The position numbers and the translations under genes were made by a program. The notes under the pieces are model-generated. The model was not told where the DNA came from, did not search any database, and saw only the letters and a program-made list of their open reading frames with translations. A stretch of 64,000 nt of DNA from Gentiana macrophylla (taxonomy: Eukaryota; Streptophyta; Magnoliopsida; Gentianales; Gentianaceae): positions 65,327,824-65,391,823 of the forward strand of contig CM047807.1 of assembly GCA_026214975.1 (NCBI GenBank). The letters run 5' to 3'. Numbering within the stretch: the stretch's first letter is position 1; the number at the start of each line of letters is the position of its first letter. Positions 57,056 through 64,000 of the stretch are shown here, piece after piece.

Positions 57056-58330
57056 ATGTCTTCAGAGCGCACCTTGTCACAATCAGCTGAAGAAAACTGG
57101 CATGTTGTCGGCTATGGCTCTGAGGAGGTTAGCATGGAGGAGGTTAGCTCGAGTGATGCAGAGGAGGAGGTAGTCGAAGAGGAGAGAGGAAAAATCGACG
57201 TTGATTCTGACTCAAGCGCTGAAGCGGAAGGTGAGAAAGTTGTAGTAATTGGTGAGGGTGCTACTGGTTGTGAGGTCGAGGATGAACACCAGGCTTCGCT
57301 GAGCGACCTTATTAATAGGATCGAGAAAGTGAGAAGTCCTGGGGCTGCCAGCCGTAGTGCGATGCTCAAGGAAGCCGTGGAAACAGCGGAGGTGTCGAAA
57401 AAGACCGGTGTGTCAAAGAAACAATCGACGTCTAGGAGAGGTAGAGCGGCCAAGGAATTAGTCGTATCAGACAAGCCCGAGAAAAAGAAGAGGCCGCCTA
57501 AAAAGAGGTCAATCGCCTTTGACATGGAACTTGCGGAGCAAAAATGAGCCGATAGAAATCTCATAATTCGATGGAGGGAATTTCGAGATCGGGTTGATTA
57601 TACATCGGCGGTGACCGCTTATGACATTCCGGATGACTACCGATTCGTTAGTATGGGTTCGACGAATATGTCGCAGACGTGCGGCCGGGATACCAAGGAT
57701 TTTCTGTGGCTACACTACGACCACCTAGTTTCCGGACTTAGGCCACCCTTTGATCCGTTCTTCGTCACATTCATGGAAGAATTAAAGGTTATACATTGCG
57801 ACCTTAGTCTGGGGGTAGTCCCGGTGGTGATGTCTTTTATCATAATCAGTCGGCTTCGTGGTCGTGAACCGTCGATGGCGGCGCTGCTACATTTTACGGT
57901 TTAACAAGAAAGGGCAACGCTGGACAAATTCAACCACGGAGCAGAATGAGTAGTGGTAGACCTCGATTTCTATTCAATCTTCCCGACAAAGTTACGGACT
58001 GGTACAAGAGGTGTATGAGAGTCGAATCACGAGTGGATGGCCATTTCAAAAGATCCCCGTGAACTCTGTGCAGACCAATCACTTGAAAGATATCCAAACC
58101 CAGGAGGACGACGACGAGTTTATAGCTGACCTCAAAGAGTTGCTCGGATTTGTCTGAAAATATGTCGAACAAACCCGAGCCTTTAATTGGAGGTTGCTTT
58201 TAAACGATAGGAAACCTTATCTTAGGAGGGCCGGGCTGCCCACAGCCGGCGTCGGGAAACCCTTGGTGGTGGTTGACCCTTTGCCCACTGATCCCAATTG
58301 GTACGGGGAGTGTCATCATGGAAAATGCAT
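57056..58330 (+). pseudogene. GyT gag-like protein ('putative gypsy type transposon' class)
   Basis: ATG 57056 (MSSERTLSQSAEENWHVV) begins an acidic N-terminus, a basic stretch (KKKRPPKKRS) and ELAEQK. A TGG-to-TGA type stop (57545-57547) follows, then the same frame continues RDRVDYTSAVTAYDIPDDYRF to GLRPPFDPFFVTFMEEL and VVPVVMSFIIISRL, ending at a stop at 57902-57904. The GLR.P.HPF pattern followed by a hydrophobic block is typical of the plant family known as putative gypsy type transposon (Transposase_28, PF04195); I could not run a domain search. Further fragments in other frames (RPRFLFNLPDKVTDWYKR, then DPNWYGECHHGKC) continue to about 58330. The product is unassigned; these are usually gag-like proteins of non-autonomous gypsy elements. 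Confidence 0.6.
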
Positions 58331-58482
58331 GCCATCTCAGTGTAAAGTTTTTCTTGGCCACCCTTCGTTCCGGGCACCGAATACGATTTTCTCTTGTTTG
58401 TTTTTGATAGACTGTCTCTTTCATTTTTGTTCTTCTTCATTATTTGGACAGCTTCTAACAAGTGTTGCCCATTGCAGGCTCT
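58331..58482 (+). other. GyT degraded coding or intron-like segment
   Basis: T-rich sequence with stops in all forward frames ends at CCCATTGCAG|GCTCTATGG, a good acceptor-like site. It may be an intron before the last GyT exon. Confidence 0.35.
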
Positions 58483-58752
58483 ATGGATTCTCTAGAACAA
58501 CACAGTCTGTTGAGCACCATGAAGACTACCGGCAAGGTAAAGAGAGCTGCCGTGTTAAAGGGAGTTAAGACCTTGCTCCCTTCGGTCGAGATCCGAAAAA
58601 GGGCGGCTAGAGCTTCAGGATACCAGGCTGGGAAGTCGGCTCTCCCACCAGTGAAACAAATGGTGGAGAAAGCTGTGGCCGGCAAATCCCTCAAGCAGAT
58701 GATAACGGTCATTTTGTGCCCGTTATTCTATGACCATTATCCCCGATTCTAG
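58483..58752 (+). CDS. GyT downstream exon-like ORF, unknown
   Basis: ATG 58483 (MDSLEQHSLLSTMKTTGKV) follows the acceptor-like site and codes about 89 residues. It is basic, with alternating lysine, arginine and alanine segments (RKRAARASGYQAGKSALPP), and ends at TAG 58750-58752. No domain is recognised. It could be a later exon of GyT or a chance ORF. Confidence 0.35.
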   Translation: MDSLEQHSLLSTMKTTGKVKRAAVLKGVKTLLPSVEIRKRAARASGYQAGKSALPPVKQMVEKAVAGKSLKQMITVILCPLFYDHYPRF

Positions 58753-59000
58753 TTTAAAGGAGCTATAATAGTGTAATAATAAGTCGTAATATGCTTAATT
58801 TGCATATGCCGAGAGTTACGATTCATTATTATGTATTAAGAGGTTTTATTATATTATTTGATGTTACAGACTGTATGTCATGCTATATTTGTAGTAACTC
58901 ATTTGGGAGCACAAGGATGGACTTCGGAGAAGCTTTAATGGATCGCAGACAAGTTTAGAAAGCCCAAGACGGAAAAAGAAGAAAGCCCAGAAGAACATAA

Positions 59001-59040
59001 GGCTCGGTCGACCGAGCCTATGCATTCGGTCGACCGAGTG
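59001..59040 (+). repeat. Paired TCGGTCGACCGA motif, GyE LTR cluster 1
   Basis: Cores are at 59004-59015 and 59026-59037, a 22-base period. The first lies in an 18-bp perfect palindrome GGCTCGGTCGACCGAGCC (59001-59018). Confidence 0.85.
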
Positions 59041-59560
59041 GGCCTGTAGCCCAGCAGAAGTCCGGCACATTGTTGAGGCGGTTAGGGTTCAGTAGTGTCG
59101 GCATTTAAGTCGGTTTTCTATGTCGGCTGAGGCTCTATATAAACACAAGTCCTTTGTATTTTTTATTATGCATTCACCAATATCAATTCGTATATACAAA
59201 TAAGCAAATAAGGATTCATTAGGCTTGTGGAGGAGCTGAGGGTGCAAACATGTAAGCCCTAGTTCTTCATCTTGTTTTCTTTTAGTAATCAATTTCCCAA
59301 TTATGCTTTGATTGTTTGAGTAGTTATTCATATCTAGATGATGTAGATCCAGGATATGACGTTAGGGCAGTGGTGATACCTTGTCTATGAGGATCCCATA
59401 CCCTACGTCCTCTACCTATTATCTATGGATGAATCTGCGTGTTTAATTTACGTGTATTTAGATTAATTTATATGATGTCCTGATGATTCACTATATAATC
59501 CGATTCGTATGTGAAACGCTGAGAAATATATTCGGGGATGTAATCTGGGGAGTTAAGTAC

Positions 59561-59616
59561 TCGGGTGACCGAGAGGTGTCACTCGGTCGACCGAGAGCAC
59601 CTATTCGGTCGACCGA
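59561..59616 (+). repeat. Triple TCGGTCGACCGA motif, GyE LTR cluster 2
   Basis: A degenerate copy TCGGGTGACCGA is at 59561-59572, with perfect cores at 59583-59594 and 59605-59616. The period is exactly 22 bases throughout. Confidence 0.85.
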
Positions 59617-60457
59617 GAGCTTTCAAACTGTTTCATCCGTTAATCCATCCACGTCTTTATGATTAGGTTAGCTTAATTGAATCTGTTATCTCAGTAGGTA
59701 TGGCTATGGCTACGTCACTCGCTTAATTTAATTAAAACGTGTAAAAAGGAAATACCGATATAAAACTCTTAGGTAGGCTCATAAATTGATCTTCGGACGT
59801 TCAGCGTTATCTAGGTAGGTTTATATTAGGGAATTGCGCGCACCTTGTTTTACGTAGATCGTAAACTAGCATGAGACTATAACTTGGTAATTGTTAGTTG
59901 GACGAGAGTTCGAGTGATCATTTAGGAAGTACGCCTAACCATAGGAATGTTGCCTGGACGAGGTGTATGGTTAATATCGGCATCCTTAGAGTCGTAAGCG
60001 TGTGAGTTATATGAGATGGAGGCACCAAAAGGCGAAGTCACGTAACAATACCACAGTGATATAGTGACCTACCCGCTACATCAAGTTTTGAGGGATGACT
60101 CCGTAGCCAATATAAATAGATATGAGCGGATTAATAGTTGATGAGTCTTGTTGTTATATAAATTGTCTAGATCCAAATAATTACGGTTATAATTGGGCGC
60201 TTGATTACCTTATTTGTTTACATGTTGTTTGTTTATATGTTTGAGTGTGTCTTTCTTTCTCGTATTCTATGTTGGTCATAGACCGTCTTTTGTCAAACGA
60301 AATAAATAGGTTGACTATTTAAGTTAGGATCCACAAATTGATTCTCTGTGGGATCGACCTCGACTCTATCTACCTATACTGCGATTGAACCTAGTTCACT
60401 TGCTAGTGGTTATTTAGGAATCGAGTTAATAATTTAACTTGACCTCAATCAAGTTTT

Positions 60458-60475
60458 TGGCGCCGTTGCCGGGGA
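60458..60475 (+). other. Primer binding site of GyE (tRNA-Asp type)
   Basis: TGGCGCCGTTGCCGGGGA, identical to the GyA site. Confidence 0.9.
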
Positions 60476-60584
60476 ATCAATGGTCTAACTGCTTAAATGA
60501 TCTACTTAATTATTTCGTTTCTCTGTTTTCTTTCATATTTACATAAAAAAAATAAAAAAAATAAAAAAAAATATATCTGTATAT

Positions 60585-60618
60585 TCGGTCGACCGAACGT
60601 TATCACTCGGTCGACCGA
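60585..60618 (+). repeat. Paired TCGGTCGACCGA motif, GyE leader
   Basis: Cores are at 60585-60596 and 60607-60618, again 22 bases apart. The pair follows an A-rich tract (60544-60572), downstream of the PBS. Confidence 0.85.
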
Positions 60619-60663
60619 ACCCATTATTTTTTTTCTATATTTTCTGATAGTTGTTTTCCCCCT

Positions 60664-60981
60664 GTGATTCTGTTAGTAGGTTATAAGCCTAGCAGCGGTA
60701 TGAGTAATCATCTTGCTGTTAGTTCAATAACCGTTTGTTTTTCTTATGATGCGATTAATCGGAGGAATCACTCAAGCGAATGTTTAGCAAGATGTCATCA
60801 CATCGATTTTACGAGGTTCAAGGAGAAGAAGTCATGGTCTTTGAGAACCAAAACCACACCTAGAAAGCCGTTGACACCTAAACTCAAGGAGAGAATAGCA
60901 AAGATGAAGGCAAGAATTCACGAAGCCAAGAAGTCAAAAGAGTCTAAAGATGCTTACATATACAGAGTATGTCCAAGTTAA
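60664..60981 (+). CDS. Small basic ORF in GyE leader, unknown
   Basis: About 105 codons ending LKERIAKMKARIHEAKKSKESKDAYIY. The second half is a strongly charged helix, possibly the stub of gag after deletion of its central domain. No gag signature remains. Confidence 0.35.
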   Translation: MILLVGYKPSSGMSNHLAVSSITVCFSYDAINRRNHSSECLARCHHIDFTRFKEKKSWSLRTKTTPRKPLTPKLKERIAKMKARIHEAKKSKESKDAYIYRVCPS

Positions 60982-61969
60982 TTCTGAAGAGATATCTTCA
61001 GATTCGGACTCGAGGATATGACTACATGCATCACATGTCAGATATAGAATCTGATTCTGAGGTTAGCATAGACCTAAATCACCATATAGTCATATGTCCT
61101 AGAGATGCAGCGCATATTGAGAATGAAGCTCGGTTGATGCCGAAACTAGATGACCCAGGAGCATTTATGGTAGAGGTTACCTTAGAAGGAACATACCTAG
61201 GGTTGGCTTTGATAGATTAAACTCGAGTCCGAACATTTTCCCGAAGTGTCTTTGTGATAGAAATCTAATCCTTACTCCCACGAATACTCCGTTGCAAGTT
61301 AGATTTGCGGATGGGACCAGAACAATCATGTCTGGAAATATGTATAATATGATCATTGGCATAGGACATCTCAGGTTTAAGATAGATATAGTTGTTATGG
61401 ATATAGATGAGCACCCTCGCTGCCCGATCATTTTAGAGAGAGCCTTTATCAATACTTCTAGAGCCCTAATTCGTATGACCATGTGTGAGATCACATTTTT
61501 CGATGCTAGAGGTTCTGAGACCTATGGGACGAGGAATTCAGATTTCCCTACTCCGGTGAGCGTGAATGTTATAGGAGTTGGTAGTTCGAAACCAGATATT
61601 ACTCCGGGACTAGGAAAAAGTGTCCATGACAAGACAGAAGAAAGAGATAAGACCCTTACAGTTCTGAGTCATGAGAAAGCTGTCGAGCCTGCCCCTGTTC
61701 TAGAAAATCATAATCCTGAAGGCCTGCCTTTCTCCAGACCCAAGACTAGAAGGAAGCAAACAAAGAAACGAACTCGTCGAGTTCGAGCTAAAGAGAGCTC
61801 ATCTACTTCTGAAACAATCACGAAAGTTGGAGCTTGCTTGGATGGAGCGAGTTCAGTATTTTTAGTTGGACTCACATCTCACGGAAAGGCACTCGTGCAA
61901 AAGGACAGCAAGACATTTTCGGTAAAGGCTAACCGGGTGAAAACCTGGCAAGCCAAGAGCAGTTCGTAG
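60969..61969 (+). pseudogene. GyE aspartic protease remnant with a pol C-terminal-like tail
   Basis: Segment 60969-61220 codes DDPGAFMVEVTLEGTYLGLALID, then a single-base frameshift breaks the catalytic loop region (I-D-L..SSPNIFPK, about 61206-61243). The second half (61292-61500) reads VRFADGTRTIMSG and DIVVMDIDEHPRCPIILERAF, matching the ADGT and VVxDxxxxxxxPIILGRPF patterns of the protease (GyA has PLILGRPF). After this the reading frame carries serine/lysine-rich linkers and ends FSVKANRVKTWQ, which resembles the end of an integrase such as FTVNGHWLKQY in GyA. I infer that RT, RNase H and the IN core were deleted between them. The order after the protease is uncertain. Confidence 0.6.
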
Positions 61970-62974
61970 AAAGTGATGATTTATGGAAAGTCGAGCTACC
62001 GACTTAAACTGTAGAACTATTTCTATTCTTAGTTATTTTATGTTAAAAAATAAAAGTAGCGTGAAACGATAAGAAGTTTTTTTCTATTTTGCCGTGTTCC
62101 GACGACTGCTGAGTTAAGGATGTGCAAAATAATTTTTTTTATTCGAATTGTCTTCATGTGAAATGGAGTGTAGTAACTGAGTCTTTGTAAGAATTGTTGA
62201 TTAAGGAAATAGAAATGCGTTATTTTACAAATACTTAGACCAGAGTGCTTGATTTAAGAGATTGCCTTTTGTGCTTGAGACAACTTGTCGGTTGAAAAAA
62301 AAAAATAAAATTTTGTGGTAGGAATTGCAAAAGTGAAATAATAATTTTGGCATGGTTATATGTTGTAGTTAATTTACGGTGTGTCAAAACAATTAAAATG
62401 GTCAACACCATAAATTTCTACATATCCCCATTCACCTTTCCCTCTTCCCAACCATTCACCTTTTCCTCTTCCCAATTTCTTTATTCTTCCAATTCAAAAT
62501 TTCAAATTCCACCTTTACACCTCATCAATCCCCAACAATTTTTATCCACCAATCACATTCCACTTTGCAAATTCCATTTTTCTATTTAACCCACTCATCC
62601 TCTCTTTCATTTTCTTCATCCTTTTCTCCATCTTCTTTCTCTACCTTTTTCCCAAACCCTTGTAGAAATCAAATGGAAGTGTTTTGAAAATCTTCATCCA
62701 TTTCACCATTTTCACTCACTTTTGAAAATCACAGTCGAAATATTTTACGATAGACCAAATCAGTCCATCGGGACAATACAGGGCGGAAACCCACCATTTC
62801 AGGCGAACTCATCACTCGGTCAACGAGTAATTACTCTCGGTCGACCGAGAGTAGCCTGCTGTGCCGCCGCCCACTACGTGCCACTTTTACGTCGGGATGC
62901 CACCAAGAAGACACAGAGCCGCTCAGTTTGTGGCAGTTGCAGGCGACATTCCATTAATCAATGGGGTACCATAA
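61970..62974 (+). other. GyE non-coding segment before the env-like ORF
   Basis: No gene is recognised. It has a pyrimidine-rich stretch (62425-62700: CCCATTCACCTTTCCCTC and similar), a weak TATA-like CTATTTAAC (62582-62590) and a motif pair at 62816-62848 (one degenerate copy, TCGGTCAACGAG, and TCGGTCGACCGA at 62837). The layout resembles a promoter and leader for the next ORF. Confidence 0.45.
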
Positions 62975-63838
62975 TTCGCGAGTCGGGAGGTATATTCTTC
63001 GTTTATTAATCATTTCGTTAATGCCCCTGTACATCGAGCTCGAGGACTAGATTTGGATAATTGTGGGGATGAGCTTTTGGCATTGATGGAACATTATCAG
63101 TGGCGAGATGTCGTAACACCCCCCGGCCGAGTCAACGTCAATTGGGTAAGAGAATTTTATGCTTATTTACGCGTGCACCCCAACACCAATATTGTTATTA
63201 TTCGTGGACGACCAATTGTAATTTCTCCGGGTACGTTTAATGCTTATTTTGGGTTGGATATCTCGGAGGACAGGCCGGAGTATATGGCGACATTTGACGG
63301 GTCCGATGATTGGTTGGAGGAAGTTGGTGCCTATCTGGGGATAGAATGGACTATAGGGGAGGTTGCCCGCACATTAGCGGAACCAGATTTTAGGAGATGG
63401 GAGGATAAATGCCTTCATCGGCTTATCCGTTCTAATATCTTTCCGGCTAAGTATGTATCTACGGTCTACTATACCCATGCCACTCTGCTTTATTGGTTAT
63501 GCATGGGATGGCCCGTGAATGTGGGAGCGTTGATACGTAAGGAAATGACAGACGATGCTCTCAAGCGTCGGCACACCTTACCTTTTGGTTCACTGATCAC
63601 TACATTCTGTGAGGGAGCCGAGTGCCCAGTGTTAGGCGGCGATTCCTATGTGGGGCCAATGCCTATCCTATCTTTAAGTTCTGTCGCACCGCCTATCGTT
63701 CACGGCCACGATCAAGAACAAGAAGGGGAACCCGAGGATGATGCTGACGAAGCCGACACGAACAATTTGCAACTAGCACCATTCAATCCAGGATTTTGGG
63801 ATTACGTATTTTTATTTGCGTGTTTGCATTTCCTATAA
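62975..63838 (+). pseudogene. Athila env-like ORF ('putative plant transposon protein' class)
   Basis: The frame is open from 62975 to TAA at 63836-63838; the first ATG is near 63086 (MEHYQWRDVVTPPGRV), and earlier codons such as RGLDLDNCGDEL look like lost N-terminus. The core NVNWVREFYAYLR, IIRGRPIVISPGTFNAYFGL, EVARTLAEPDFRRWEDK and LIRSNIFPAKYVS...THATLLYWLCMGWPVNVG matches the conserved domain of the Athila ORF found after pol (Transposase_32-like, PF20167). It ends in an acidic tail. It is called env-like by position only; its function is unknown. No start codon is certain, so it is treated as a remnant. Confidence 0.7.
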
Positions 63839-64000
63839 TTAATGAGTTTTTATTTTGACTCGCTTCTACTAGTATGTCGTGTTATATAGAGCAAGTGTCT
63901 CTGTTTCCTAAATTCGAACTCATGTAATGTTTTGGACTTGCTGAAATGTATTGAAATGTAATCATTAATTTATGGACTTAAAAATGTTTAAGGAAATTGT
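63839..64000 (+). other. GyE sequence after the env-like ORF
   Basis: AT-rich sequence. No PPT or LTR is reached before the window ends. Confidence 0.5.

Larger units (their letters stand above)
58859..60451 (+). repeat. GyE 5' LTR
   Basis: It starts TGATGTTACAG and ends CTCAATCA seven bases before the PBS. TATATAAA is at about 59136-59143. GTGGGATCGACCTCGACTC near 60350 is shared with the GyA LTR. It contains two motif clusters. The upstream flank 58854-58858 is TTATT, a candidate TSD. Confidence 0.6.
58859..64000 (+). mobile_element. GyE: Athila-type element lacking RT and integrase (runs off the window)
   Basis: A 5' LTR (58859-60451, TGAT...ATCA), a tRNA-Asp type PBS (60458-60475), a leader, a protease remnant, a short C-terminal fragment and an Athila env-like ORF (to 63838). 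No RT, RNase H or integrase core is seen between protease (ends about 61500) and the env-like ORF, so it is probably a non-autonomous derivative. Paired TCGGTCGACCGA motifs occur four times along it. The 3' LTR would lie beyond 64000. The LTR start is inferred from the inverted ends. Confidence 0.75.

Noticed and set aside
57112..57564. Serine-rich open frame on the minus strand opposite the GyT gag-like ORF
   Set aside because: It mirrors the acidic, glutamate-rich plus-strand codons; the plus strand has the recognisable family pattern.
59001..60618. 22-bp-spaced palindromes as CRISPR or a bacterial operator array
   Set aside because: The context is a plant LTR element with a tRNA-Asp PBS; only two or three copies per cluster and no cas genes.
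1..64000. Host protein-coding genes, tRNA or rRNA genes
   Set aside because: All longer frames match retroelement domains or have no support; no tRNA cloverleaf or rRNA stretch was recognised.

Overview
The window looks like nuclear DNA from a flowering plant, probably a eudicot, and it is a nest of LTR retrotransposons. I found no convincing host gene, rRNA, tRNA or CRISPR array. The evidence is tRNA-iMet and tRNA-Asp type primer binding sites, long LTRs with TATA boxes, perfect 5-bp target-site duplications (TSDs), and decayed gag/pol reading frames of Ty3-gypsy (Athila/Tat and chromovirus types) and Ty1-copia (SIRE/Maximus-like, with a third ORF after pol). I use local names: GyA, GyB, solo S, CoA, CoB, CoC, CoD, GyT and GyE.

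Layout. 1-251 is unassigned flank. 252-15269 is GyA, an Athila/Tat element whose gag and protease are split by GyB (3888-8681, chromovirus-like, TSD AATAC). A solo LTR (11780-13293, TSD TTTAG) lies between its pol and its 3' LTR. The GyA 3' LTR is cut at 15269 by CoA (15270-27311), a SIRE-like copia element with LTR, gag, PR, IN, RT, RNase H, ORF3 and LTR. CoA's 3' LTR stops abruptly and joins the 3' half of another copia element, CoB (27312-34102). That element ends against CoC (34103-46220), which lies on the minus strand and has the order gag fragment, LTR, complete interior, LTR. After 1.35 kb of other repeat DNA comes CoD (47567-56379, TSD ATGTT), a copia element without pol that keeps a remodelled gag and a long ORF3. 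CoD sits just upstream of a gag-like unit, GyT (56385-58752), which matches the plant 'putative gypsy type transposon' class and has a 5'UTR intron. From 58859 to the end is GyE, an Athila-type element with a protease remnant and an Athila env-like ORF but no RT or integrase.

How the parts relate. The copia elements share LTR ends (TGTTGG...CCAACA) and polypurine tracts, and all keep ORF3. ORF3 is preceded by its own TATA-like box in every copy. In the pol-containing copies a short hairpin with compensatory base changes lies between RNase H and ORF3. CoD could only move with enzymes from relatives such as CoA or CoC. All coding regions are broken by stops or frameshifts, so each is annotated as a remnant.

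The most unusual signals are: (1) paired, dyad-symmetric 10-14 bp motifs repeated at about 21-22 bp in the LTRs, leaders and coding regions of several unrelated gypsy elements; (2) the covarying hairpin before ORF3; (3) a pol-less element that keeps ORF3; (4) patches in which CTG/CAG has become TCG/CCG/CGG relative to sister copies, which I suspect is a sequencing or polishing artefact at methylated CHG sites and which accounts for some of the frameshifts.
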